64,000 nucleotides of DNA, from positions 1-64,000 of the forward strand of contig DATCBU010000073.1 in assembly GCA_036511675.1 (NCBI GenBank). The letters are read 5' to 3'. The notes beneath the pieces were generated by a model. It was not told the DNA's origin, ran no database searches, and was given only the letters and a program-made list of their open reading frames with translations. How positions within the stretch are numbered: position 1 is the first letter of the stretch; every line of letters begins with the position of its first letter. This document shows positions 24,776 through 33,561 of this stretch, piece by piece. A program made the position numbers and the translations under genes. The DNA comes from Chersky-840 sp036511675 (GTDB taxonomy: Bacteria > Actinomycetota > Acidimicrobiia > Acidimicrobiales > UBA8190).

Positions 24776-26298
24776 GGGTCTCCCGCCGCGGCCTCGCCGG
24801 CGCGGAAGCCGAACACCAGCGCCGGCCCGAGGGTGGCGCCTCCCGCCGCGGTGGCGTTCCCGAAGGGGCTGGCCGCGGCGTTGCCGGCCGCATAGAGCCC
24901 GGCGATGGGACCCCGCGCCGACAGCACCCGACCCCGGTCGTCGGTGCGGGGACCACCTCGGGTCCCCATGCACCCCAGATGGACCTCGAGGGCGTAGTAG
25001 GGGGCCTCGCACAGCGGTGCCAACGTGGGGTGGGGGGTGCTGTGGTCTCCGATCCAACGGTCGTAGGGGAACGAGCCCCGTCCGAAGTCCGGGTCCGTGC
25101 CGCGCGCCGCCCCCACGTTGAACCGCGTCACCGAGCTCGTCAGCGTGCCCGGGGGGACACCGATGCACCGGGCCAAGCCCTCGAGGTCGGGGGCGCGCAC
25201 CAGCCACACGGGATCGGGTGTAGCGGGATCGAGTGGTCCCACCGGATAGCGCCGCCGATAGGCGCCGTCGAAGACCAACCAGCACGGCGCCCCGGCGGCG
25301 CGCATGGCGCGGCCCACGTCGCCGTAGTTCTGCGCCTCGTCGACGAAGCGCCGCCCGGTGCGGTCCACCATGATCGATCCGGGTTGGGCACGTTCGCCGT
25401 GCAGAGGGCGGTAGTGCACCACGCCGTCGATGGCCTCACCGGGCACGTGCATGGCCGGCATCCACCACGCTTCGGAGGTGTTGGCCAATACGGCGTCGAG
25501 TGCCATGGCCATGTGCAGGCCGTCGCCCCGGCACCCCCCGGGCCCCATGGGGGCGAGAGGTGGTCCCGGGAGGAAGCGTTGTGACAAGGCGGTGTCGTGT
25601 TGGAAGCCGCCCGTGGCCAGCACCACGCGACCCGGCTCGAGCTGCCCGTCGACGACCACCCCCACCACGTCGTCACCGGCCGTCTCCAGCGCGGTGGCAC
25701 GCGACGAGGTGCGGATCTCGACCCCAGCGTCGAGCAGCGCGCTGAGCAGACCACCCACGAGAGCCCGGCCCCGGACGTGCCCGCGCAGCACCACCCCGTC
25801 GTTGGCCGGCGTCCCAGTGCCAATGGCCGGCGACGGCTGGTCGAAGGCGGACTGGATCCGCCCTTCGACCTCGCTGCGCAGTCGCAGCGCCCGGGGCCAC
25901 AGCGACCGGCCCCCGGACCGGGCTCCGGGGAGCTCACCCCGGTAGTCGGGCCAGTGCTCGAGCACCTCCCACTGGATAGGGGTGCGCGCCTCGATCTCGT
26001 CGGCCACGCGCCGGGCGTCGGACACGAATGCCCCGACGAGCTCGAGATCGACATCGCCCCCCGCCGCCGCCCCCACGTAGGCGAGGGCGTCGTCCAGGCT
26101 GTCGGGTTCGGTGACGCCGGGCCCCTCCCGGCCGTGGGCGGGCATCCAGACCACGCCACCGGACATCGCCGTGGTCCCCCCCACCGACGCTGCCCCCTCG
26201 ACGACGAGCACCTCGGCCCCCGCCCCCGACGCGGCCAGGGCGGCCGCCAACGCGGCCGCCCCGGACCCCACGACGACGACCGAGCGGGTGTCGGGCAT
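24772..26298 (-). CDS. FAD-dependent 3-ketosteroid delta1-dehydrogenase-like flavoprotein
   Basis: 508 aa. N-terminal FAD motif VVVVGSGAAALAAALAASGAG ending in the acidic VVEG, then GGTTAMSGGVVWMP, the fumarate-reductase/KstD signature. C-terminal FAD contact PIAGLYAAGNAAASPFGNAT and GGATLGPALVFGFRAGE. These place it in the fumarate reductase/succinate dehydrogenase flavoprotein family, close to KstD, which introduces ring double bonds. Substrate is inferred, not proven; a terpenoid or steroid ring is plausible given the Rieske oxygenase and acyl-CoA ligase that follow with 4-base overlaps. First gene of that operon and divergent from an SDR gene 88 bases away. ATG start. Confidence 0.9.
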   Translation of the reverse strand: MPDTRSVVVVGSGAAALAAALAASGAGAEVLVVEGAASVGGTTAMSGGVVWMPAHGREGPGVTEPDSLDDALAYVGAAAGGDVDLELVGAFVSDARRVADEIEARTPIQWEVLEHWPDYRGELPGARSGGRSLWPRALRLRSEVEGRIQSAFDQPSPAIGTGTPANDGVVLRGHVRGRALVGGLLSALLDAGVEIRTSSRATALETAGDDVVGVVVDGQLEPGRVVLATGGFQHDTALSQRFLPGPPLAPMGPGGCRGDGLHMAMALDAVLANTSEAWWMPAMHVPGEAIDGVVHYRPLHGERAQPGSIMVDRTGRRFVDEAQNYGDVGRAMRAAGAPCWLVFDGAYRRRYPVGPLDPATPDPVWLVRAPDLEGLARCIGVPPGTLTSSVTRFNVGAARGTDPDFGRGSFPYDRWIGDHSTPHPTLAPLCEAPYYALEVHLGCMGTRGGPRTDDRGRVLSARGPIAGLYAAGNAAASPFGNATAAGGATLGPALVFGFRAGEAAAGDP

Positions 26299-26386
26299 TG
26301 GCCCAGGGTACGTCCCCGCATCCCGCGGGACGGCGCTGCGCCCCGTCGCTCCGCGCCGGGAGGCCGCTGCCTCCTACGATCGGGCC

Positions 26387-27199
26387 ATGGCCCTGCCTCC
26401 CCCGTCACCCACGTCCACCGCCCTCGTCACCGGCGCGTCCTCGGGGATCGGCGCCGACCTGGCCCGAGAGCTCGCCCGGCGCGGGCACGGCGTCACCTTG
26501 GTGGCCCGACGCGAGCAACGGCTCACTGAGCTCGCCGCCGAGCTCCACCAGGCGCATCGGGTGCGAAGCGAGGTGGTGGCGCTCGACCTCACCGACCCCG
26601 CGGCGCGCGGCGATCTCCTGGGCACGCTGACCGAGCGCGGCCTCACCGTCGAGGTGCTCGTCAACAACGCCGGGTTCAGCACCACCGGCCCGGTGTTCCG
26701 CAGCGATCGCCAACGAGAGATGGCCATGATCCGCACCGACGTCGAAGCCGTCGTCGACCTGTGCAGCATCTTCACCCCGGGAATGGTCGAGCGAGGGCGG
26801 GGGTCGGTGCTCAACGTGGCGTCCACCGCCGCCTTCCAACCTCTTCCCGGCCAAGCGGGCTACGGGGCGTCGAAGGCCTTCGTCCTCTCCTACAGCCGGG
26901 CCATCCGGGCCGAGCTGCGCGCCAGTGGTGTGACCGTCACGGCGTTGTGCCCCGGCCCGGTCAAGACCGAGTTCGCCGAATCGGCGGGGTTCACCATCGA
27001 GGAGTCCGAGAACTCGCTGCCCAAGTTCATGTGGCTCCCCGCCGCCGAGGTGGCCCGTCAGGCCGTGGTCGGCCTGGAACAGGGCAAGGGCGTCGTGATC
27101 CCGGGCTTCGCCAACCAGGTCGGGGCCCAGTTCGCCCGCACCATGCCGCCCCAGGCCCTGGCGGCATTTCTCGCCCGCCAGCACCCCGCCCTCAAGTAG
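26387..27199 (+). CDS. Short-chain dehydrogenase/reductase
   Basis: 270 aa classical SDR, NAD(P)(H)-dependent. Seen: cofactor-binding TGASSGIGADLA near the N-terminus, VNNAG, catalytic Ser region NVASTAAFQ and the YGASK Tyr-Lys pair, then LCPGPVKTEF. The YGASKAF and PGPVKTEF forms are frequent in SDRs of the DltE/oxidoreductase subgroup. The Arg after the Gly-rich motif (VARRE) suggests NADP preference. The ATG is preceded by an intergenic region shared with the divergent KstD-like gene, so it may be co-regulated with that operon. Substrate unknown. The next gene begins 20 bases after the stop. Confidence 0.9.
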   Translation: MALPPPSPTSTALVTGASSGIGADLARELARRGHGVTLVARREQRLTELAAELHQAHRVRSEVVALDLTDPAARGDLLGTLTERGLTVEVLVNNAGFSTTGPVFRSDRQREMAMIRTDVEAVVDLCSIFTPGMVERGRGSVLNVASTAAFQPLPGQAGYGASKAFVLSYSRAIRAELRASGVTVTALCPGPVKTEFAESAGFTIEESENSLPKFMWLPAAEVARQAVVGLEQGKGVVIPGFANQVGAQFARTMPPQALAAFLARQHPALK

Positions 27200-27219
27200 G
27201 CGGCGTCGAGACACCCTCG

Positions 27220-27783
27220 GTGACACGACCCGTGGTGCTCATCATCACCGGCCCTCCGGGCTCGGGAAAATCCACCACGGCCCGGCTCGTGGCACAGCGC
27301 TTCGAGCACGCCGCCTGTCTCGAGTCCGACTGGTTCTGGACCACCATCGTCAAGGGGTTCGTACCCCCGTGGCAGCCCGACGCCGATGCGCAGAATCGAG
27401 CGGTGATGCGCGCCGTGGCCGAGTCTGCGGCCGCGCTGGCCACCTCGGGCTACGTCGTCGTGGTCGACGGCGTCGTCGGCCCCTGGTATCTCGACCTCGT
27501 CACCGGGCCCCTGATCCGTGACGGCATCGAGACCCACTACCTCGTCCTGCGCCCCGATCTCGCCGAGGCCCTGGAGCGCGTGGCGGTGCGGGGCCGGGAG
27601 GAACGCGTCGCTGGGCACCTGGCAGCTGCTTTCTTGCACGAAGAGCCGGCGGCGCAGATGTGGGAGCAGTTCTCGGACCTCGGCGAGCTCGAGCGCCATG
27701 TGATCGACAACACCCGGCTCGATGCGCACCGGACCGCCGATCTCGTGTGGTCCAGGTACTGCGAGGGAACCGACCGGTTGTGA
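27220..27783 (+). CDS. P-loop kinase-like protein (AAA_33 type)
   Basis: 187 aa. A Walker A ITGPPGSGKSTTARLV lies at the N-terminus; downstream are an acidic region (CLESDWFWTTI), VVVVDGVVGPWYL as a probable Walker B, and Arg-rich lid-like RVAVRGREERVAGH. Small nucleotide-binding phosphotransferases of this kind include gluconate, shikimate and aminoglycoside kinases and zeta-type toxins; the substrate here is unknown. GTG start at 27220; in the same direction as the SDR gene (20-base gap) and the SRPBCC gene (21 bases), so likely an operon. Confidence 0.8.
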   Translation: MTRPVVLIITGPPGSGKSTTARLVAQRFEHAACLESDWFWTTIVKGFVPPWQPDADAQNRAVMRAVAESAAALATSGYVVVVDGVVGPWYLDLVTGPLIRDGIETHYLVLRPDLAEALERVAVRGREERVAGHLAAAFLHEEPAAQMWEQFSDLGELERHVIDNTRLDAHRTADLVWSRYCEGTDRL

Positions 27784-27804
27784 CCGACAAGCAAGGAGGC
27801 CCCT

Positions 27805-28269
27805 GTGGAACGAGACATAGTGACGGTGGAGAAGGTCATCCACGCCCCAGCGGAAACGATCTTCGCCCTTCTGGCCGATCCCACCCGCCACCCCGACATC
27901 GACGGCTCGGGGGCGGTGAGACAAGCCAAGGCTGACGCGCCACAGCGGTTGGCCCTCGGCTCGACGTTCGGCATGTCGATGCGCGCGGGGATCCCGTACT
28001 CGATGGTCAACACCGTCATCGAGTTCGAGGACAACCGCCGCATCGCGTGGCAGGCGCGACCGCCGGGATTCGTCGGTCGCTTCTCGGCCGGACGCATCTG
28101 GCGTTACGAGCTCGAGCCCGTCGAGGGTGGCACGCGCGTCAAGGAGAGCTGGGACCTGTCCCAGGACAAGCAGCGCATGCTCCTCAGGCTCGGGGGAATA
28201 CCCGACAAGACGAGGGCGAACATGCAGAAGACGCTCGAGCGCATCGAGGAGCTGACTTCGGCTTCTTGA
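27805..28269 (+). CDS. SRPBCC-fold (polyketide cyclase/dehydrase-like) protein
   Basis: 154 aa. Starts with EKVIHAPAETIFALLADPTRHPDIDGSG, the strand-helix pattern of the START/Bet v 1-like SRPBCC fold, and ends with a long C-terminal helix (MQKTLERIEELT). The fold binds hydrophobic ligands in a deep pocket; members are cyclases, lipid-transfer or stress proteins. No catalytic residue can be assigned. GTG start with GGAGG about 8 bases upstream. Cytoplasmic. Follows the kinase-like gene by 21 bases. Confidence 0.83.
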   Translation: MERDIVTVEKVIHAPAETIFALLADPTRHPDIDGSGAVRQAKADAPQRLALGSTFGMSMRAGIPYSMVNTVIEFEDNRRIAWQARPPGFVGRFSAGRIWRYELEPVEGGTRVKESWDLSQDKQRMLLRLGGIPDKTRANMQKTLERIEELTSAS

Positions 28270-28345
28270 CGTCATAACCCATGACGCATGATGCAATTCC
28301 CCATGCCGGTCGGCACTTCGGACGCGCCCGGGGTAGCGTGGCTCC

Positions 28346-28831
28346 ATGGCCAGGATCTCATTTCCCGAACGCGGGTACGGCGAGCACGTGGACTGGGCGC
28401 TGCTGCGCCCGGAGATGGCGGCGGGCATGGGGGCGCTCTCCGAGGCCGTCTACAAGAACAGCAAGCTGGCCCTGCGCGAGCGCGAGGCGGCGCGATGGAC
28501 CATCGCGCTGATCAACGACTGCGTCGTGTGCCAGGACACCCGGGCCCGTGACGGCCAGGCCGCCGGGGTCGACGAGGGCTTCTACGGCGAGGTGGCCAAC
28601 TGGCGGACCAGCCCCGCACTCAGCGACAGAGAGCGCCTGGCGGCGGAGTTCGCCCAGTATTTCGCCCTCGACCACCTCAACATGGGCGACGAGCTGTGGG
28701 TCCGGCTCCGGGCCGCCTACTCCGACGACGAACTCGCCGATCTCACCATGTGCTGCGGGATGATGCTCGGGCTGGGCCGGACTCTGGCCGTCCTCGGGGT
28801 GCGCGCCCCCGACGAGCGCATCCTGGTCTGA
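28346..28831 (+). CDS. Carboxymuconolactone decarboxylase / AhpD-like family protein
   Basis: 161 aa, all-helical CMD fold. The redox motif NDCVVCQDTRA (CxxC followed by conserved residues) near residue 55 resembles AhpD-type alkylhydroperoxidase helpers more than true decarboxylases. C-terminal SDDELADLTMCCGMMLGLGRTL carries two more cysteines. May reduce peroxides through a lipoyl or thiol cycle, or be an uncharacterised CMD member. ATG start. The 76-base gap from the SRPBCC gene leaves operon membership open. Confidence 0.85.
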   Translation: MARISFPERGYGEHVDWALLRPEMAAGMGALSEAVYKNSKLALREREAARWTIALINDCVVCQDTRARDGQAAGVDEGFYGEVANWRTSPALSDRERLAAEFAQYFALDHLNMGDELWVRLRAAYSDDELADLTMCCGMMLGLGRTLAVLGVRAPDERILV

Positions 28832-29149
28832 GCTGATCGGCGGCGCGCTGCGGCTGTGCGGCGCCACGCGGCTCTGCGGCTCTTGAAAGCCGTTGATGCG
28901 CTATCTGCCGTCGGTCAGTTGATCATCGGAGCCATGCTCTATTGCTCGGCGGCCGCGATCCCGGGGCGGGTCGCTGATCGGCCGAGCCACCCGAATTCGC
29001 TGCAACCCCTCGGACATAGGGGAAACACCGGTGCGCATACCCCGAGTACCGGGCGGCCGGACCCTTGCCCGGAGAATCCAAACCCCGACCGCCACCGGCA
29101 CCTCTCGCCTGGCCCGGCATAGAGTTCGGTCCAGCGGAATCGGGGGGCC
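28832..29149. other. Intergenic, no gene seen
   Basis: 318 bases between the AhpD-like gene and the truncated lipoprotein gene. I see no convincing open frame, RNA or terminator. Base composition becomes less GC-rich from here on, marking the left side of the accessory stretch. Confidence 0.5.
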
Positions 29150-29554
29150 ATGGCAAAGCTGTGGCGAACGAAGGTGCAAAAGCGGACTGCGTGTTCGGTC
29201 GCCCTGTTCTTGATTGCTGGCACACTGAGCAGTTGCCTGGGATGGTCCGCGCAACTCTCGACAATTGACGGCTCATCGTTGAGCGGAATCTCGTGTCCAG
29301 GCGCGTCAGAGTGCTTCGCCGTCGGCTCGACAACCCAGGGATCAGCCCTTGCCAAGCAGACCGTGAATGGAGGCGCGCAGTGGGCGAGTGACACCACCGG
29401 CGTCTCTGGCTTCGCCCTGACCGCGATTAGCTGCAGCGATTCCGAAGATTGTGTGGCGGTCGGTGCTGGCCATCCTGAGCGGTCCAGGCAAACCACCGGT
29501 CGGTCTGCGGTGATGCATCACGGTGCTTGCCAAACTAAACTTCAGCTCCTGTAA
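29150..29554 (+). CDS. Truncated Asp-box/Cys-repeat lipoprotein
   Basis: 134 aa. Signal peptide with lipobox LSSC at about residues 26-29, then two repeat units with the pattern ISCPGASECFAVGS and ISCSDSEDCVAVGA, alternating with a GGAQW Asp-box-like turn. The first 105 residues are clearly paralogous to the 482-aa lipoprotein gene at 31573. After CVAVGAGHP the frame leaves the homology and ends within about 28 residues, so this copy has lost roughly three quarters of its length. Extracytoplasmic, probably a partial beta-propeller that may not fold. ATG preceded by a G-rich site. Confidence 0.6.
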   Translation: MAKLWRTKVQKRTACSVALFLIAGTLSSCLGWSAQLSTIDGSSLSGISCPGASECFAVGSTTQGSALAKQTVNGGAQWASDTTGVSGFALTAISCSDSEDCVAVGAGHPERSRQTTGRSAVMHHGACQTKLQLL

Positions 29555-29660
29555 CTCCGGCTGTCGCTTTATCTCGGCGCCGTCCGGCTCTTGCTGGCGT
29601 GCGTGAAGATCACGTCTCCCTTGTATTCCAGCCGACAGAGCGGTTTGAGAAGATGTAGCG

Positions 29661-30227
29661 ATGGAAGAGGATCATGAGATCGAAGAGGAACAGTTCGATG
29701 TTCCCGAGGATTTTCCAGGCTTCGAGTGGGACGCTGCTCAAGAATCAGAAGATCCGAATGCCGCCGAGAAGGTTGAGCAGCTTCCCGCCTTTACCGAGGA
29801 TGAATACTTGCTTGTTTTGCCGGGAGGAGAAATCGAGATCGCACAAATCTTACCGAAGCCACGAAAGCTACCAAAGGCTCTCGTCCTCCATAATGGATGT
29901 CTGATCGTGTGCGAAAGGAGGCGACGCTCCACTATCCGGACACCTTCGAGCACGGTGGACGACCCCGAACTTCCCCTCGCCTCGCGTCTGGTGATGGTCT
30001 TCATTGAGCAACGTTCGGCCACCCCCAGAAATCGGAGCCGCAGGTATTTGATTGTGACTGACGAGAACGAAGACTTGCTTGCCTGGATCGATCACAGCCC
30101 TCCGGGATGGGACTTTCAAGGCTCCCAGGTGAGAGCACTCGCTCAGCGCTCAGGGCTGGAGTGTTCAACCGAGGGATTCGCTGTAGAGACTGAGTTTGAG
30201 CTTGCTCACCCCGGTTGGATGGGATGA
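29661..30227 (+). CDS. Hypothetical protein with acidic N-terminus
   Basis: 188 aa, function not recognised. The first 50 residues are strongly acidic and probably disordered; the rest looks folded, with strands EYLLVLPGGEIEIAQILP, ALVLHNGCLIVCE and RYLIVTDENEDLLAWIDHSP, and a final helix with SGLECSTEGF ... ELAHPGWMG. No signal peptide or membrane segment, so probably cytoplasmic. Codon use is less GC-biased than the flanking core genes. ATG at 29661. Confidence 0.6.
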   Translation: MEEDHEIEEEQFDVPEDFPGFEWDAAQESEDPNAAEKVEQLPAFTEDEYLLVLPGGEIEIAQILPKPRKLPKALVLHNGCLIVCERRRRSTIRTPSSTVDDPELPLASRLVMVFIEQRSATPRNRSRRYLIVTDENEDLLAWIDHSPPGWDFQGSQVRALAQRSGLECSTEGFAVETEFELAHPGWMG

Positions 30228-30452
30228 CGAGGAGCGATGATTATTGCTAGCCGAGGACGAGCCGTCCTCTATTGCCTCCTGCGGGCACTCTGAAAGGGCC
30301 AGCGCATCCCAACTTTCAGAGCGGTCGGGACCACCAGCTCCAGATCGCCTAATCCGCTCCCGGAAATGCAACGGGATCTCCGAATCTGCGCTACGCCAAT
30401 CCGGCTCCGGGCATCAAGCGACCCGACCAAGAAGTCCTTAGGTGCCGGCGTT

Positions 30453-31244
30453 TCATTGCCTTGTGGGAGAGACCAGTTCCGTCGCATCGGCTACCGAGAT
30501 ATCCAGCGCGATGTTCACCTGGCTGTGCCCGTGAAAGCTCACCTCGCAAGTAACCCCTGAGTCGTTCCACACCAGAACATCATGTCCCATGATCAACTGA
30601 AGCTGGCCTTGGTCATTCGATGAATCTGAGCATTGGTACAACGTGGCGACCGATCCATGCACCCGAATCGCGTTGGCATCTTGTATTAGTGAACAGTACG
30701 ACGGCACTGGGGGAACACCTCTCCCAGGCTTGTTACGCAGGTACAACTGCAGGTCTCTCCCTGTCATGAACACGAAGTGGCCAAGCGGTCCACCGCTTAC
30801 GGAGGTCTCGGGAACGACATTCCCGTTGTATTGCTCAAAGGTCACGCCGATGTAGCCGGGAGGAACCCGGAAGTTGGATTGGTTGAGGAGAAATACGCCT
30901 CCAGACAGATCAGCCATCGCTGGTCCACAGGCATCCTCACCGAATACTCCAAGGCAAGATGCAGCGGACGACGTGGGCGAAACCGGTATCGGATCCGGAA
31001 GCAGGCCAGGACAGGGCACTGGTCTCTTCAGTTGGTCTGCGAACTTCTCGCACTTGGCGCGTTGCGCTGACGTGATTGGAACCAGCGGGACGCTGTCTAC
31101 CACTTCCGACTTCGGCCTCGGCGCTTTTGGTGCTGTTATCTGCCTACCGTTTGATGCACCGCTCATTGTGGATGAAGGTGACGAACATGCCGCGATTGAG
31201 GTTCCTGTGATGATGGCAAGAACCCCTAACCACATTCTTCTCAC
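30453..31244 (-). CDS. Hypothetical lipoprotein
   Basis: 263 aa. Signal peptide WLGVLAIITGTSIAAC with the lipobox IAAC, then a Ser-rich linker; at least eight further cysteines in the mature part suggest disulfides outside the membrane. No family recognised. Stretches such as FRVPPGYIGVTFEQYNG, GHFVFMTGRDLQLYL and GQLQLIMGHDVLVWND suggest a beta-rich fold. Start taken as GTG at 31244, with ATG at 31235 as an alternative; the ribosome-binding site is weak. It is the only minus-strand gene in this accessory stretch apart from the tautomerase. Confidence 0.65.
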   Translation of the reverse strand: MRRMWLGVLAIITGTSIAACSSPSSTMSGASNGRQITAPKAPRPKSEVVDSVPLVPITSAQRAKCEKFADQLKRPVPCPGLLPDPIPVSPTSSAASCLGVFGEDACGPAMADLSGGVFLLNQSNFRVPPGYIGVTFEQYNGNVVPETSVSGGPLGHFVFMTGRDLQLYLRNKPGRGVPPVPSYCSLIQDANAIRVHGSVATLYQCSDSSNDQGQLQLIMGHDVLVWNDSGVTCEVSFHGHSQVNIALDISVADATELVSPTRQ

Positions 31245-31350
31245 CGAACAAGACTAAGCCGCGCTGCGGATCGCTCAATTCGCCGGGCTCGGGCGAGTGA
31301 CGGTCCGTCTGCCACGGCCGAGTCAGTCCGAGGGTGAAGGACTCGCCTCC

Positions 31351-31484
31351 GACCTGACCCACGCGCAATCGCTCAGCGGCGATGATCCCGAGCGGGTCAC
31401 GGTCCGATCCGGCTACCCGACGCCCACGCAATCCTCATGCCACAGCTGGATACACGGGGGCTCGGGATCCCCGACTATGCGAGC
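31351..31484 (+). repeat. Diverged repeat, copy A (upstream of the large lipoprotein gene)
   Basis: Copy A resembles copy B at 33172-33304. Shared blocks: a left GACCCACGCGCAA block, an inner GATCCCGAGCGGGT block and a right GGGGGCTCGGGATCCCCGA block. The left and right blocks are exactly 100 bases apart in both copies. Copy A lies within the 328-base gap before the lipoprotein start at 31573 and may hold its promoter. No gene is seen in 31245-31572. Confidence 0.6.
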
Positions 31485-31572
31485 CCGTCCCGACCCTGAG
31501 CATGACCTCGACCGGGAGCGGCACTTCCAGGATGTGCCGATTCGGCGTATCCTTGCCCCAAGGGGTGTGGAG

Positions 31573-33021
31573 ATGACGTTACCGGCGTCCTTGTGGAGAC
31601 GGCGAGTCCTGCCACTTGCGCTTCTCGCCCTCGTAGTGGCTCTGAGCGGATGCAACGGCTGGTTTACGCAGTACACGTCGACCGACGGTTCCCAGCAGCT
31701 CACTCGAATCTCGTGTCCGACGATCTCTACCTGCTTCGCAGTTGGGGAAACTCAAAACGGCAATCCTTTGGTGGAGCAGACCTCTGATGCCGGTCAGACC
31801 TGGAAGACCCTGGATAGTCCGCAACTGGATATCGCCTTCAGCACCCCATTCATCGACTGCCCTGACGCGGATCACTGCGTCGCCGTGGGCGGGCCGGAGC
31901 AGATTCCTGGTGGCACCGCTCACGCCATCTATACGTCAGACGGTGGAGAAACATGGAAGAACAGCATCGTCTCTACAACGGGCGACGATCCGTCGGGCCT
32001 GTGGTGCGTCAGCGACGATAGGTGTTTGGTTACCGAGGAAGGCAACGACACAACCAACAGCCAGGTCGATATAACCACCGACGGAGGTGCGACCTGGACG
32101 GCCTCACCCAAGATCGAGCCGAATGGTCCCGGAATCACAGCAGCGGCTTTCGGCCTGAGCCACATAGTGTGTCCGTCAGCTACTGAGTGCGTTGCCGTAG
32201 CCGAGGAGGACTATTTCACCGACACTCCCCCGGTGCCCGTGGAGGTGGCTTATGACACATTCGCCTCTTCAACCGATGGCGGGATGACCTGGCACCAGAT
32301 GGCATTGCCCACCGGAGGTGGAGCGGTCGCCTGCCCCAGCTCGACCCACTGCCTCATGGCGTCGGACCAAGCGGTCGAGAGTCTGACGACCACGGACGGC
32401 GGAGCGTCATGGACCATCACTAATGAACCGGTTCCAGGGCTTGATTACAGCTTCAGTGACATCTCGTGTCCTACGACGATGGAATGCGTGGCAGTACAGT
32501 TCTTCCCAAGTTCCAACGCCGATGCGATCTACACCAGCAACGACGAGGGTTCGACTTGGGATAGTCAGCCCATAGCAACGGCCTTCAAGGCAACCGATAT
32601 CGAACTGGATTCGGTCTCGTGTCCATCGCCCACGTCATGCTGGACGGTTGGCTCCGTTCCTTCTTCGACTGGCGCTGGCGACGGTTCCATTATCTTGCAC
32701 AGCTTGTCCGGCGGTGTTGCCTGGCCCTCGATGAGTAGCATCAGCCCGGCTCAGGGACCAGTCGGCGGCGGTACGGTGCTGACGATCTCGGGAGCGGGCT
32801 TCTTTGGGTCGCCTATCGTCACATTCGGATCGGGTCCAGGCACCGAAGCCGCAACAAATGTCATTGTCCTCTCGCCCACCGAACTTAAGGCGACGGTTCC
32901 CCCCTGCGACTGCACACCTCCGCCACCAGAGGGCCTGGCTGTCCCGGTAACCGTCACCATTTCCGGGCTTGGATTAAGCCCGCCAAACCTGAACTACGAG
33001 TTCACCTACCTCGACTCCTAG
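31573..33021 (+). CDS. Asp-box beta-propeller lipoprotein with C-terminal IPT/TIG domain
   Basis: 482 aa. Signal peptide ends in the lipobox LSGC. The body has about seven repeats combining a Cys pair (ISCPTISTCFAVGE, DCPDADHCVAVGG, VCPSATECVAVAE, SCPTTMECVAV, SCPSPTSCWTVG) with Asp-box turns (SDAGQTW, SDGGETW, TDGGATW, TDGGMTW, TDGGASW, NDEGSTW). Asp-boxes mark sialidase, Ycf48 and VPS10 propellers; the Cys pairs probably form a disulfide per blade. The C-terminal 100 aa (SISPAQGPVGGGTVLTISG) is an IPT/TIG immunoglobulin-like domain. No catalytic residues of a sialidase are apparent, so an adhesive or scaffold role is guessed. ATG at 31573 with GGTGTGGAG upstream. Paralogue of the truncated gene at 29150. 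Confidence 0.8.
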   Translation: MTLPASLWRRRVLPLALLALVVALSGCNGWFTQYTSTDGSQQLTRISCPTISTCFAVGETQNGNPLVEQTSDAGQTWKTLDSPQLDIAFSTPFIDCPDADHCVAVGGPEQIPGGTAHAIYTSDGGETWKNSIVSTTGDDPSGLWCVSDDRCLVTEEGNDTTNSQVDITTDGGATWTASPKIEPNGPGITAAAFGLSHIVCPSATECVAVAEEDYFTDTPPVPVEVAYDTFASSTDGGMTWHQMALPTGGGAVACPSSTHCLMASDQAVESLTTTDGGASWTITNEPVPGLDYSFSDISCPTTMECVAVQFFPSSNADAIYTSNDEGSTWDSQPIATAFKATDIELDSVSCPSPTSCWTVGSVPSSTGAGDGSIILHSLSGGVAWPSMSSISPAQGPVGGGTVLTISGAGFFGSPIVTFGSGPGTEAATNVIVLSPTELKATVPPCDCTPPPPEGLAVPVTVTISGLGLSPPNLNYEFTYLDS

Positions 33022-33171
33022 GACGAAGCCAAATCGCTCGAGATTGCCGGTTCTGTGCGCCCAGGCTGGCCGGGTCTCTGGGCTGCCACACCAGGCGGGA
33101 TCACCCGGTCCAGGGTGGGCGAAAGAGGTGACGAGTCGTCCGCCGCTGCCGAGTTAGCGGACCGGTCTCCC

Positions 33172-33304
33172 GATTCGACCCACGCGCAAATGTTCAGCGG
33201 CGGTGATCCCGAGCGGGTTGCCGCCAGCCTGTTCCTCAGCGCTTGGCTCGTGCGGCTTTGCTCGCGTGGATACATAGGGGGCTCGGGATCCCCGATTATG
33301 CGAG
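33172..33304 (+). repeat. Diverged repeat, copy B (downstream of the large lipoprotein gene)
   Basis: Counterpart of copy A at 31351-31484, with the same 100-base distance between the left and right blocks. No intact gene follows it before the tautomerase, so it may be the relic of a lost paralogue or a repeat element. The remainder of 33022-33774 shows no convincing gene apart from the palindrome at 33532. Confidence 0.6.
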
Positions 33305-33531
33305 GCATCTGTCGTCGAGGATGCCCTGTCAGACGCCGATCGGAATCAGGCACCATATCGGGATGGGTGTCAGCCACCCCTAGGAAATGCTGCGCCGAGG
33401 GCTTCACGATGGCGCGAGGCGGCCGATTGAGTAGTTTTCGGGATCCCCGAGTACCGGATACCCCGCGACCCGCCGGGCTGAGGTCAGGACCTCGACCGGT
33501 ACCTACACGTTCCGCCCGGGCCACTTCAATA

Positions 33532-33561
33532 CACAAATAGGGCGATATCGCCCTATTTGTG
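33532..33561. repeat. Perfect 30-base palindrome
   Basis: Arms CACAAATAGGGCGAT and ATCGCCCTATTTGTG meet with no spacer. In RNA it could form a GC-rich stem with A- and T-rich ends, so it might act as a bidirectional terminator between the lipoprotein region and the convergent tautomerase gene; a protein-binding site is the other option. Confidence 0.55.
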
